Shown here: positions 39,967-48,541 of the stretch, piece by piece | How positions within the stretch are numbered: the first letter of the stretch is position 1 | Layout of the letters: each line of letters starts with the position of its first letter | From: Hansschlegelia plantiphila | GTDB lineage: Bacteria > Pseudomonadota > Alphaproteobacteria > Rhizobiales > Methylopilaceae | NCBI RefSeq assembly: GCF_027922265.1 | Contig: NZ_BSFI01000023.1 | Span: 224,808 to 288,807, forward strand | DNA length: 64,000 nt | Direction of reading: 5' to 3' | The notes under the pieces: model-generated | Seen by the model: the letters and a program-made list of their open reading frames with translations, nothing else | Told to the model about the DNA's origin: nothing | Database searches by the model: none | Made by a program: the position numbers and the translations under genes

Positions 39967-41172
39967 TCAGCCCGCCTTCTTGAACTTGGCGGCCTCGTCA
40001 GCGCCGCCGGTCGAGTCGCCGCCCGAATAGGACTTGGCGCCGACGCCGGCGAGCTTGCCGCCCTGGACGATCAGGTATTCGTCGCGGATCGGCCGGCCCT
40101 CGAAGTGGCATTCGAGAATCTCGCGGGTGCCCGCGGCGTAGCGCGCCTGGGCGGACAGCGAGGTGCCCGAGATGTGCGGCGTCATGCCGTGATGCGGCAT
40201 GGTCCGCCACGGATGGTCGTTCGGCGCCGGCTGCGGGAACCAGACGTCGCCGGCGTAGCCCGCAAGCTGGCCGCTCTCGCAGGCGCGTACGATCGCGTCG
40301 CGATCGACGATCTTGCCGCGCGCCGTGTTGATGATGTAGGCGCCGCGCTTCATCTTCGAGATCATCTTCTCGTCGAAGAGGTTCAGCGTCTCGGAGTGCA
40401 GCGGACAGTTGATCGTGACGACGTCGCAGACCTTGACCATGTCCTCGACGCTGTCGTGCCAGGTGAGGTTCAGCTCCTTCTCGACGGCCTCCGGCAAACG
40501 GTGGCGATCGAAATAGTGCAGGTGCACGTCCCAAGGCTTCAGGCGACGCAGGACCGCGAGGCCGATGCGGCCGGCCGCGACCGTGCCGATGTGCATGCCC
40601 TCGACGTCATAGGAGCGGGCCACGCAGTCGGCGATGTTCCAGCCGCCCTTCACCACCCACTGATAGGAGGGGATGTAGTTGCGGACCTGGGAGACGATCA
40701 TCATCACCACGTGCTCGGCGACGCTGATCGAGTTGCAGAAGGTGACTTCCGCGACCGTGATGTTGTTCTTCACCGCCGCGTCGAGGTCGACATGGTCGGA
40801 GCCGATGCCGGCCGTGAGCGCGAGCTTCAGCTTGGGCGCCTTGGCGATGCGCTCGGCGGTGAGATAGGCCGGCCAGAACGGCTGCGAGATCACCACTTCC
40901 GCGTCATGGAGATGCTTCTCCAGCTCGGAGTCGGGGCCGTCCTTGGAGGACGTGACGACCAGCTCATGGCCGTTCGACTCGAGGTATTTGCGGAGCCCGA
41001 GCTCGCCTGAGACCGAGCCGAGCAGCTCGCCGGGCTTGAAGTCGATGCCCTTCGGCGTCGGCAGCGTCTGGCCGTCCGCGTAATGCGTGATCTTCGGGAG
41101 ATCGTCGCGGGCGTAGGACTTCGGCATTCCATCGATGGGATCGTCGTAGAGAACACAGACGACTTTGGCCAT
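39967..41172 (-). CDS. fdh: NAD-dependent formate dehydrogenase (single-subunit)
   Basis: 401 residues of the D-2-hydroxyacid dehydrogenase superfamily, formate-specific branch. Formate-binding PFWPAYLTAERI; NAD loop in GTVAAGRIGLAVLRRLKPWD (GxxGxG); NTARGKIVDRDAIV with the catalytic arginine in the preceding block; catalytic His in MTPHISGTSLSAQARYAAGT. It oxidises formate to CO2 and makes NADH, independent of metals. Start ATG 41172 is preceded by GAGGA. Typical methylotroph or formate-oxidiser enzyme length. A LysR-type gene lies upstream on the same strand. Confidence 0.96.
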   Translation of the reverse strand: MAKVVCVLYDDPIDGMPKSYARDDLPKITHYADGQTLPTPKGIDFKPGELLGSVSGELGLRKYLESNGHELVVTSSKDGPDSELEKHLHDAEVVISQPFWPAYLTAERIAKAPKLKLALTAGIGSDHVDLDAAVKNNITVAEVTFCNSISVAEHVVMMIVSQVRNYIPSYQWVVKGGWNIADCVARSYDVEGMHIGTVAAGRIGLAVLRRLKPWDVHLHYFDRHRLPEAVEKELNLTWHDSVEDMVKVCDVVTINCPLHSETLNLFDEKMISKMKRGAYIINTARGKIVDRDAIVRACESGQLAGYAGDVWFPQPAPNDHPWRTMPHHGMTPHISGTSLSAQARYAAGTREILECHFEGRPIRDEYLIVQGGKLAGVGAKSYSGGDSTGGADEAAKFKKAG

Positions 41173-41235
41173 TCCTCGTATCCTTCCAATGAGAGATAGC
41201 GAAGAGGCGCCGACCGCAAACACAGAGAAGCTCAG

Positions 41236-41257
41236 TCCGCAGCGCACGCGCTGCGGA
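41236..41257. other. Perfect hairpin in the fdh leader region
   Basis: TCCGCAGCG-CACG-CGCTGCGGA, nine-base arms. It lies in the 252-base gap between the LysR gene and fdh. No thymine run follows on the minus strand, so it is not an obvious LysR terminator; it could be an operator or an mRNA leader structure of fdh. The rest of the gap is AT-richer (about 41265-41410) and probably contains the fdh promoter. Confidence 0.45.
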
Positions 41258-41424
41258 TCCGGTGTTTTTAAAAGTTATAAACTTCCGCTGTGTGCGGGCG
41301 ATCCTCAAACCACATCCGTACAGGCGTTCTTGGGCGCCTGCTTTAAGTTCGGACCAAGGGATGCTGGACGTTTTATTCGGGATTTACCAATGAAAGTCTT
41401 GAAACTTTTGATAGGCCGAATTGA

Positions 41425-42345
41425 TCAAGCGGAGGCGCGCAGGGCGTTCTCAAGCTCCGTCTCTAGGTCGACGGTCAGCGCGGAGGAGAGCAGCGCATCC
41501 GCCATCGGCGAACGCGGCTCCCGGTCGGACAGGACGAGACCGATCGCCTGGGTGTGCACGGGATCGACCAGATCGATCGCAACGAGGTCGCGTTCGGCGC
41601 GAAACACATAGAAGAATGTGTGCGGCACGATTCCGGCCCACTCGCCGTGGCGAAGATGGGAGCACACGCCCAGGAACGAGTTGCTGATCACCTCCGGCTT
41701 CACCTCGACGCCGATCGCCGACGCCACCGCGTTCACGATCCGCCGGTTCTGCATCTCTTCGCTGAGCAGGCAGAGCCGCTCCTCCGCCGCTTCGCGCCAG
41801 GTCAGGCTCGTGCGTTTGGCCAGGGGATGGTCGCGGCGCGCCACGAAGACGTAGCGCTCCTGATAGAGCGGCAGGCGGCGAACCCGCTCCAATGGCTCGT
41901 TCTCGAGATAGGTCATCCCCCCGTCGAGCTCGAAGGCGTCGAGACCGTCCTGGATCGCGCGCGAGCTCATCGAGTGCACCTCGACGCTCGCTGTCGGATT
42001 GGCGGCGCTGAACCGCGCGGTGATAAATGAGACCGCAGGCATGGCGGCTGGAATGACGCCGAGCTTCAGGGCTCCGGTCAGGCCTTCGCGAGCGCCGGAC
42101 AGATCGTCCTTGAGGCTGTTGTAGTCGGTGAGGATCTGTCGCCCCCAAGCCAGCACCTTCTCTCCCTCGGCGGTGAGCCCGACGAAGCGGCGCTTGCGCA
42201 CGACGAGACGCGCATCGAGGTCTTCCTCGAGTTTCCGGATCGCCGCGGAAAGCGTGGGCTGCGCGATGTTGCAGGCTTCCGCCGCCTTCGCGAAATGCTT
42301 CTCGCGGGCGAGAGTCACGAAATAGGAGAGATGCCGAACGAGCAC
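41425..42345 (-). CDS. LysR-family regulator, probable regulator of formate dehydrogenase
   Basis: 306 residues. The N-terminal winged helix is canonical (HLSYFVTLAREKHFAKAAEA, QPTLSAAIRKLEEDLDARLV, GLTAEGEKVLAWGRQI). The effector domain follows (residues about 90-300; GALKLGVIPAAMPAVSFITA). Same orientation and 252 bases upstream of fdh. LysR proteins of this type (FdsR-like) are known to control formate dehydrogenases, so fdh is the natural target, with formate as the presumed effector. No other gene is close enough to be a better candidate. Confidence 0.9.
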   Translation of the reverse strand: MLVRHLSYFVTLAREKHFAKAAEACNIAQPTLSAAIRKLEEDLDARLVVRKRRFVGLTAEGEKVLAWGRQILTDYNSLKDDLSGAREGLTGALKLGVIPAAMPAVSFITARFSAANPTASVEVHSMSSRAIQDGLDAFELDGGMTYLENEPLERVRRLPLYQERYVFVARRDHPLAKRTSLTWREAAEERLCLLSEEMQNRRIVNAVASAIGVEVKPEVISNSFLGVCSHLRHGEWAGIVPHTFFYVFRAERDLVAIDLVDPVHTQAIGLVLSDREPRSPMADALLSSALTVDLETELENALRASA

Positions 42346-42593
42346 TTTGGCCTCCCGACGGCGCGAAGGGCGCCTGCCGATATGCGGCGTTCAATAGGTC
42401 AACGCAGCCGCGGCCACCATCCTCACCGGTCCTGGGGGCGCGACGGCGGCTCGCACAAGCCGGGCCGTAACGCGATTTCGTCGTGCGTGTCCATATATAA
42501 CGGTTGCATGCCCTCCCTGCGACACGAAGCGTTGTCGTTGAACTGAAAGTGGGACGCCGCGGGGACCGGAGCCGCCCGCCGCGGCGAGACCGG

Positions 42594-43559
42594 TCAGTCC
42601 TTTGGAAGAGGGGTCGCGATCAGCCGGAAGCCGTCCGGGGTCTTGCCCTTCTTGTCGGGATCGCTGAGGTAGGAGAGCTGGCCCTCGGCGACCCAGACCG
42701 CGTCTCCTGCGATCGTGACGCCGGTCGGGCCCGCGAACGTCTTGACGGTGTCGATCCTCGCCTCGTCTCCGGTGACCGTCACGCGGTCGAGCGTGCCGCC
42801 GCCCTCGACCATCAGGAAGCCGTCCTTGAAGGGCTTCAGCCCGTCGGGATGGGTGAGCGGCCGAGACGTGTTGAGCTTGGTGACCTTGCCGGCGACTCCC
42901 ATCTTGACGTCGACGCGGAACATTTCGCCCGCGACATAGGTGTTGACGTAGAGATTGCCGTCCTCGCCGAACGCGATCCCGTCAAGGCCGCCTTTCAGCC
43001 TGTCGTCCTGGACGAAGACCTCGACCTCGTTGGCGTCGGGCTTCAATCGGTAGATCTGCGGGCCCGCGGTGTTCGTCACATAGACCGAGCCGTCCTCGCC
43101 GATCGCGAAATCGTTCGCGATCGCGGGCGCCGGAAGCCTGACGCTGACCTTGGGCGCGCCCGACTTCAGGTCGAAGCTGCGCAGCCATGCGCCCTCGACG
43201 GCGCTCGGGCCCTTGAGGCCGATCGCGGAGGCGTCGTTGGACGCCACCCAGAGGGTTCCGGTCTTCTCGTCGGCCAGCACCCCGAAGGTCGAGCGCGTGT
43301 CGTGCTCGCCGGGCTTGAAGAACGGGGTCGGCGTCGACCCGTCCGGCGCGACGCGCAGGACGCCGCCATTGGTGATGCTGCTGACGAACAGCGTCCCGTC
43401 CGCGATCGCCGCGACGCTTTCGGGAAACGGCGATCCCTCGGGAAGCGCGACGACGCCGGCGGCGACGGCTGATGTCGCCACGACCGCGAGCCCTGCGACG
43501 ACGATCGATCTCCGCCAGATATCCCGGACGCTTCCGGGCCTATTTCGGCCAAACGGCAT
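42594..43559 (-). CDS. Secreted SMP-30/gluconolactonase-like beta-propeller protein
   Basis: 321 residues with an N-terminal basic region and hydrophobic stretch (RRSIVVAGLAVVATSAVAAG), a likely export signal. The remainder consists of repeated propeller blades: DGTLFVSSITNGGVLRVAPDG, then GTLWVASNDASAIG, EDGSVYVTNTAGPQIYRL, and EDGNLYVNTYVAGEMFRV (each about 40-50 residues apart). This resembles SMP-30/NHL-type lactonases or binding propellers; catalytic metal ligands are not evident enough to claim lactonase activity. It stands alone: 248 bases separate it from the LysR gene and 152 from the dadA-like gene upstream. Confidence 0.82.
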   Translation of the reverse strand: MPFGRNRPGSVRDIWRRSIVVAGLAVVATSAVAAGVVALPEGSPFPESVAAIADGTLFVSSITNGGVLRVAPDGSTPTPFFKPGEHDTRSTFGVLADEKTGTLWVASNDASAIGLKGPSAVEGAWLRSFDLKSGAPKVSVRLPAPAIANDFAIGEDGSVYVTNTAGPQIYRLKPDANEVEVFVQDDRLKGGLDGIAFGEDGNLYVNTYVAGEMFRVDVKMGVAGKVTKLNTSRPLTHPDGLKPFKDGFLMVEGGGTLDRVTVTGDEARIDTVKTFAGPTGVTIAGDAVWVAEGQLSYLSDPDKKGKTPDGFRLIATPLPKD

Positions 43560-43711
43560 GGCGCACTCCCTCAGACTGTTATCGTTGTAGCTGGGGGAGC
43601 ATATCGGGCCGGCTCAACGATTGACCAGCTTTCCAGCCGGGCGTCGCTGCAAGCGCGGGGTCGCCATGAGGCAGCCGGAGCGAACCTATCGGCCGGCCGA
43701 CGGCGATTTCT

Positions 43712-44995
43712 TCAGGCTGCGTTTCGATCGGCGACGTTTCGTCCAAATCGCTGGAGACTGTATGGCTTAGGATCGATCATCGGCGTCGCGCCGAGGACAA
43801 GATCGCGAACGAGCCTGCCCGTTTCGCTCGCCCCCACCATGCCGGTGTGGCCATGGCCCGCTGCGACGAACAGCTGCGGGATCCCCGGCGCCTCGCCGAT
43901 CGCCGCCACGCTGTCCGGCAGCGACGGGCGGAATCCCAGCCATTTGCTGTGCGAGGACGCTTCGAGCGAGGGGAACACGACGCGCGCCCGATCCATCAGC
44001 TGCAGCGCGCGCTCCTCGTTCGGCGGCGCATCGAGGCCCGCGATCTCGACCGTGCCGGCGAGGCGGAGCCCGTCCTCCATCGGGGTGATCGCCATGCCGC
44101 CGTCGCGCAGCAACAGCGGGAGGCGAGGGGAGATGTTCGCGCCCTTCAGCATCAGGTGGTAACCGCGCTCGGTTTCGAGCGGAAGCTTGACGCCGAGCGG
44201 CGACAGCAACCGCGAGGTCCAGGCGCCGGTGGCGAGCACGACGGCGTTCGCGGTCAGGTCGCCGAGATTGGTGAAGAGCTCGAAGCCCCGCTCGAGAGGT
44301 TTGATCCTCATGGCCTTGCGCGGCAGGATCCGCCCGCCGGCCGAGACCAGCAGGCCCGCGAGCGTCGAGGTGAGCCGCGCCGGGCTCACGATCCATCCAT
44401 TGTCCGGGAACAGCAGCGCGCGCTGAACGGCCGGGCTGATCTCGGGATAGAGCTCCCTCAGCTCACTGGGGCCGAGGGCTTCGACCGCGATTCCCTGCCG
44501 CTCGATCAGGTGGCGGATGAACAGCTCGTTGCGGCCCGGCCGGTCGTTGTAGAAGACGTTGACGCTTCCCTCGGTTCGGATCAGGTCCGCGAAGTGCTCA
44601 GGCCCCAGCAATTCGCGGTAGCGGGCCAGCGTATCCCTGTGCAGCGCCCGCAGGGCGTCCGAGGCGCCATAGACCGTCCGTTTTCCGCTGGCGGCGATCC
44701 ACTTCATCAGCCAGGGCGCTGCGGTCGGCAGATATCCGTAATCGACGGCGAGCGGTCCCTTGCGGTCCAGAAGCCAGCTCGGCACCTTGCGCCAGATGCC
44801 GGGGAGGGCGACCGGCATGTTGGTGCCGGCGCTGAGGAGGCCGGCGTTGCCGAACGACGTGGCGTGGCCTGGAGGGAGCGGATCGAGCACCGTCACGCTG
44901 CGACCCGCGCGCTGCAGATGAAGGGCCGCGCACAGGCCGACGGCCCCGGCGCCCACGATCACGACGTCCGCGTCGGCGGCGCGAAGCTGTGCCAT
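43712..44995 (-). CDS. DadA-like FAD-dependent amino-acid/amine dehydrogenase
   Basis: 427 residues. N-terminal dinucleotide motif DVVIVGAGAVGLCAALHLQR, the DadA-like SFGNAGLLSAGTNMPVALPG, and C-terminal LFVAAGHGHTGMVGASETGR (FAD-contacting GxGH). The family oxidises D-amino acids or secondary amines to imines, feeding electrons to quinones. It starts three bases after the GMC stop, the last gene of the five-gene LLM-RidA-DAO-GMC-DadA operon. Imine products would be handled by the RidA protein of the same operon. Substrate unknown. Confidence 0.87.
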   Translation of the reverse strand: MAQLRAADADVVIVGAGAVGLCAALHLQRAGRSVTVLDPLPPGHATSFGNAGLLSAGTNMPVALPGIWRKVPSWLLDRKGPLAVDYGYLPTAAPWLMKWIAASGKRTVYGASDALRALHRDTLARYRELLGPEHFADLIRTEGSVNVFYNDRPGRNELFIRHLIERQGIAVEALGPSELRELYPEISPAVQRALLFPDNGWIVSPARLTSTLAGLLVSAGGRILPRKAMRIKPLERGFELFTNLGDLTANAVVLATGAWTSRLLSPLGVKLPLETERGYHLMLKGANISPRLPLLLRDGGMAITPMEDGLRLAGTVEIAGLDAPPNEERALQLMDRARVVFPSLEASSHSKWLGFRPSLPDSVAAIGEAPGIPQLFVAAGHGHTGMVGASETGRLVRDLVLGATPMIDPKPYSLQRFGRNVADRNAA

Positions 44996-44998
44996 CGC

Positions 44999-46585
44999 TC
45001 AGATCCGGTTGCCGCGGATGAAGTCGGAGGCGCGCTCGCCGATCATGATCGAGGGGCCGTTCAGATTGCCGGACACCACGTAGGGCATGATCGAGGAATC
45101 CGCGACGCGCAGCCCTTCGAGGCCCCTGACGCGCAACTGCGGATCGACCACCGCCATCTCGTCGGACCCCATCCTGCACGCGCCCGAGAGATGCAGCGCG
45201 CCCTGCGTGAAGCGCCGGACGAACTCGTCATACTCCGCGCGCGTCTTCAGCGGCTTGTTCGGCTGGTGGATCGACTTGATGTATTTGCTGATCGAGGGCC
45301 TCGACATGATGTCCTCGCCCACCTTCACGCCCTCGATCAGGACGTCGACGTCGCGCTGGTCGGAGAGATAGCCGGCGTCGAGCTTGAGCGGGACGGAGGG
45401 ATCCGCCGACCTCAGGCTGACGGAGCCGCGGGAGTGCGGTCGGCAGCCATAGACGTTCAGCGTGGCGCCGTTGCCGCTGGGGGTGGAATCGACGCCTTCC
45501 TCGACGCCGGCGCCCGCCAGGAAATGGTACTGCAGGTCGGGCAGCGGATCGGACTTGTCTCCCCACCAGAACGCGCCGCCCTCGCAGACGTTGGACGCCA
45601 CAGGTCCGGTGCGGAACAGCGCGTATTCGAGGCCGGCCACCATCTGCCAGCGCAGCTTCTTGTATTTGTCGTAGCTGACCGCCGCGTTCAGATCGTAGAT
45701 CAGGAAGCAGTCGGTGTGGTCCTGCAGGTTCTGGCCGACGCCGGGCAGGTCATGCTTCACGTCGACGCCGACCGACTTCAGGTCGCTCGCGGGGCCGACG
45801 CCGGACAGCAGGAGCAGGCGGGGGGAGCCGATCGCGCCCGCGCTGACCACCACCTCGCGTTCGGCGCGAAGGGTCTTGAGTTCGCCCCCGTCGCGATACT
45901 GCACCCCCACCGCGCGGCCGCCCTCGATCAGGATGCGGATAACGGGCTTTCCCGTCAGGATCGTCAGGTTCTTCCGCTTCCGCGCGGGATTGAGATAGGC
46001 GACCGCCGCGCTGCAGCGGCGGCCGTTGCGCATCGTCACCTGATAGAGGCCGCAGCCGGCCTGGACGCCGGAGTTGAAGTCGGGGTTGTAGGGAAGGCCC
46101 GCCTCCTGGCAGGCCTTCAGCCATTCCTTGGTGAGCGGGCTCGTGTAACGCTGGTCGGATACGCTCAGCGGACCGCTCGTCCCGTGGGCTTCGCCAGCGA
46201 AGGTCTCGTTAGCCTCGGCCTTCTTGAAATATCTGAGGACGTCCTTGTACCCCCAGCCTTCGGCGCCGGACGCTTCCCATCGATCGTAATCCTGCGGGTT
46301 TCCGCGGATGTAGACCATGGCGTTGACCGAGCTGCCGCCGCCGAGAACCTTCGCCTGGCCCGTGGTCGGCGCCGCATCGAACTGATGCTTGAGCGGCTCC
46401 AGCTGGATCCGCCGCAGCATGCGCTGGGTCTTGTAGTAAGTGACGGGCATATGGATGAACGGGCTGCTGTCCGAGGGCCCGGACTCGAAGAGCGTGACCT
46501 GGGCGTTCGAGTCTTCCGACAGCCTGGAGGCGATGGTCGAACCGGCGGAGCCGCCGCCGACGACGATATAATCACAGCTCATCAT
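44999..46585 (-). CDS. GMC-family oxidoreductase (choline/alcohol dehydrogenase-like), copy 1
   Basis: 528 residues from ATG 46585 with AGGAAGAG at the right distance. FAD motif CDYIVVGGGSAGSTIASRL; PROSITE-type GMC signatures in LGGGSSVNAMVYIRGNPQDY and SAGAIGSPRLLLLSGVGPA; the catalytic histidine region near HLSGACRMGSDEMAVVDP. It oxidises a primary alcohol (choline-like or aliphatic) to an aldehyde. It is a clear paralogue of the enzyme at 57202-58818. Twenty bases separate it from the upstream DAO-like gene. Confidence 0.9.
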   Translation of the reverse strand: MMSCDYIVVGGGSAGSTIASRLSEDSNAQVTLFESGPSDSSPFIHMPVTYYKTQRMLRRIQLEPLKHQFDAAPTTGQAKVLGGGSSVNAMVYIRGNPQDYDRWEASGAEGWGYKDVLRYFKKAEANETFAGEAHGTSGPLSVSDQRYTSPLTKEWLKACQEAGLPYNPDFNSGVQAGCGLYQVTMRNGRRCSAAVAYLNPARKRKNLTILTGKPVIRILIEGGRAVGVQYRDGGELKTLRAEREVVVSAGAIGSPRLLLLSGVGPASDLKSVGVDVKHDLPGVGQNLQDHTDCFLIYDLNAAVSYDKYKKLRWQMVAGLEYALFRTGPVASNVCEGGAFWWGDKSDPLPDLQYHFLAGAGVEEGVDSTPSGNGATLNVYGCRPHSRGSVSLRSADPSVPLKLDAGYLSDQRDVDVLIEGVKVGEDIMSRPSISKYIKSIHQPNKPLKTRAEYDEFVRRFTQGALHLSGACRMGSDEMAVVDPQLRVRGLEGLRVADSSIMPYVVSGNLNGPSIMIGERASDFIRGNRI

Positions 46586-46604
46586 CACTCTTCCTGACGC
46601 CGCC

Positions 46605-48092
46605 TCAGCGGGTTCCAATTCTCAGATTGAACAGAGCCGGCGCCGCAGCCAGCGCGCGCGCGATCGTGGACCCTCGCGCGCCCCTCTCTTCGGCGTCTTC
46701 GCAGCTCAGCGTCGCCTTGCGGATGATCGCCCCTCCGACATAGCGGAACGGTTCCGGCGGGAGCGGCGGAAGCGCGCGCGCGCAAAACGGAGAGAGCGTC
46801 CAGTCATCTTTCTGGCCGAGCGTCAGGGACGCGAGGCACTGGCCGATGATGTAGCTCGGGTTGACGCCGTGCCCGGTAAAACCGAAGGCGTAGTGGACCC
46901 CGCCGCCAGTCAACGTTCCCGCATAAGGCAGCCGGTCGGACGACACGTCGATCGCCGCCCCCCACGCCGAAGCGACGGCGACCTTGTCATGGCTCGGAAG
47001 CAGTCTCCGAAGGCCGCGGACCGTGCGATCGAGACTGCTCGCGTCCCGGACGACGGAAGGCGCGGCCACGTTCGCGCCAAAAGCGATCGGTCCGGAGCCC
47101 GATCCCATCAGCACGCGTCCGTCGGGGGTGCGTCGGAAATAGTGCAGGAACGAACGCGCGTCCGTGATGCTGTGATCGCGCCGCCAGCGCGCGGCGTCGA
47201 GCGTCCCTTCCGCGGGTTCCGTCATCAGCGCGTAACTGGAAAACGCCATGAACCGCGACCTCAGGCGTCGGAACGCCAGAAGGTCGACGTTCGTCGCGAG
47301 CACCACCGAAGCGGCGGCGAGTTCGCCGCCGGGCGTGACGATCCTGTTCGGGCGGCCGCGCTCGAGGCGCAGCATGGGCGTCCGTTCATGGATTGCGACG
47401 CCGGCGGCGACGGCCGCGTCGCGGAGCGCCATCGCGAGTCTCGCCGGATGGACCGTCGCCTCCTCGCGGTAGAACAGGCCCCCCCGAAAAACAGGCGACC
47501 GGCAATAGTCGGCGACCTGCTCCGGGGACAGAACGCGGACCATGCCGCCGGCGCCGAGCTTTGTCATCGCCGCGGCGAGGCTCGCGATCCTTCGGTCCTG
47601 CGCGGGCGCGCAGGATATCTTGAGACCGCCGCCTTCCCGCCACCAGACGTCCCGGCCGCCGCTCAGCGAGAAATTCCGAATGGCGTCCTGAGCTCTGGAG
47701 CCCATCCGGGCCATTGACCAGGCCTGCTCCGGTCCGAGCAGATCGGCGAGGTGGGGAAGCGCGGCCCAGTAGCCGTGGACCTTGCCGGCGTTCTTACCGC
47801 TTGCGCCCGCCCCGCATACGTCGCGCTCGATCAGCGCGACCGTGAGATCGGGTCGCCGCCGTCGGAGCTCGATCGCGGTCCAAAGGCCGGTGTAGCCGCC
47901 GCCGACGATCGCCACGTCGACGAGTTTCGGGCCGCGGAGAGACCCGAAGGCCGCCCTGTTGTCCGCCGCCGCATCCGTGAACCACCAGGAACGATCGCCG
48001 CCTAAGGGGCCGCCCGGCCGATCCTCGTCCGGTCTCGCCGCCTGATAGTCGGCGGCGAGGGTCGGACGACCCGGATACGGCGCTGCGTTCAT
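46605..48092 (-). CDS. FAD-dependent amine/amino-acid oxidase (DAO family, PuuB-like)
   Basis: 495 residues. DAO superfamily: the FAD loop VDVAIVGGGYTGLWTAIELR begins about 60 residues in; GAGASGKNAGKVHGYWAALP is the flavin-proximal loop of PuuB/OrdL-type enzymes; FGFTGHGVNPSYIIGQCLA closes the FAD site. It likely oxidises a primary or secondary amine, releasing an aldehyde or imine and reduced flavin. ATGA-type overlap with ridA (48089-48092) couples the two. A ~60-residue N-terminal and ~55-residue C-terminal extension relative to DadA are typical for this branch. Confidence 0.88.
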   Translation of the reverse strand: MNAAPYPGRPTLAADYQAARPDEDRPGGPLGGDRSWWFTDAAADNRAAFGSLRGPKLVDVAIVGGGYTGLWTAIELRRRRPDLTVALIERDVCGAGASGKNAGKVHGYWAALPHLADLLGPEQAWSMARMGSRAQDAIRNFSLSGGRDVWWREGGGLKISCAPAQDRRIASLAAAMTKLGAGGMVRVLSPEQVADYCRSPVFRGGLFYREEATVHPARLAMALRDAAVAAGVAIHERTPMLRLERGRPNRIVTPGGELAAASVVLATNVDLLAFRRLRSRFMAFSSYALMTEPAEGTLDAARWRRDHSITDARSFLHYFRRTPDGRVLMGSGSGPIAFGANVAAPSVVRDASSLDRTVRGLRRLLPSHDKVAVASAWGAAIDVSSDRLPYAGTLTGGGVHYAFGFTGHGVNPSYIIGQCLASLTLGQKDDWTLSPFCARALPPLPPEPFRYVGGAIIRKATLSCEDAEERGARGSTIARALAAAPALFNLRIGTR

Positions 48093-48451
48093 ACGACGGC
48101 GGTCGCCATCATCTCGACGAGGTTGATCCCGTCGCCGGCCAGCGGCGACATGACGGTCGCGCGCGACGGCGCGGCGTCCTTGTCGACCCAGCCGTCCCAG
48201 ACCTCGTTCATGGCGTCGAAATGCGCCATGTCGTGGAGCCAGATATTGACGCGCAGCAGGCGCGACTTGTCGGAGCCGCCCTGTTTCAGATAGCCGTCGA
48301 TCTGCGCGAGGATATCGGCCGTCTGGGCCTTGGCGTCCGGCGTCTTCACCTTGGCGGTGAGGCCGGATAGGTAGACGACGCCGTTATGGACGACCACCTT
48401 CGAAAGACGGCCGTTGGAGTCGTATCGCGTAATTTCCGAAGCAGAAGACAT
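48089..48451 (-). CDS. RidA (YjgF/YER057c) family enamine/imine deaminase
   Basis: 120 residues. RidA trimer motifs: VVVHNGVVYLSGLTAK, QTADILAQIDGYLKQGGSDK, LLRVNIWLHDM, and the conserved arginine in PSRATVMSPLAGDG. Canonical RidA hydrolyses reactive enamines and imines released by PLP or flavin enzymes. Embedded among three flavin oxidoreductases that produce imines, a pathway-specific deaminase role is likely. It overlaps the DAO-like gene by four bases. The 90-base gap before it contains an imperfect stem (CCCGGCCT...AGGTCCGGG, about 48500-48522), perhaps an attenuator after the LLM gene. Confidence 0.9.
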   Translation of the reverse strand: MSSASEITRYDSNGRLSKVVVHNGVVYLSGLTAKVKTPDAKAQTADILAQIDGYLKQGGSDKSRLLRVNIWLHDMAHFDAMNEVWDGWVDKDAAPSRATVMSPLAGDGINLVEMMATAVV

Positions 48452-48541
48452 TATTACTCAAACCCTTGTCGACGGTGTCTTTTTCATTGCGGAAGGAGCC
48501 CGGCCTATCGAAGGTCCGGGCGCGTAGGTTGGACTGGACGA

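Noticed and set aside
41236..41257. Hairpin as intrinsic terminator of the LysR gene
   Set aside because: The T-run lies on the wrong side for a minus-strand transcript; kept only as an unexplained structure in the fdh leader.
42493..42503. ModE half-site-like ATATATAACGG upstream of the LysR and SMP-30-like genes
   Set aside because: The expected partner half site eight bases away (about 42479-42486) does not match; more likely a chance A/T-rich -10-like sequence.
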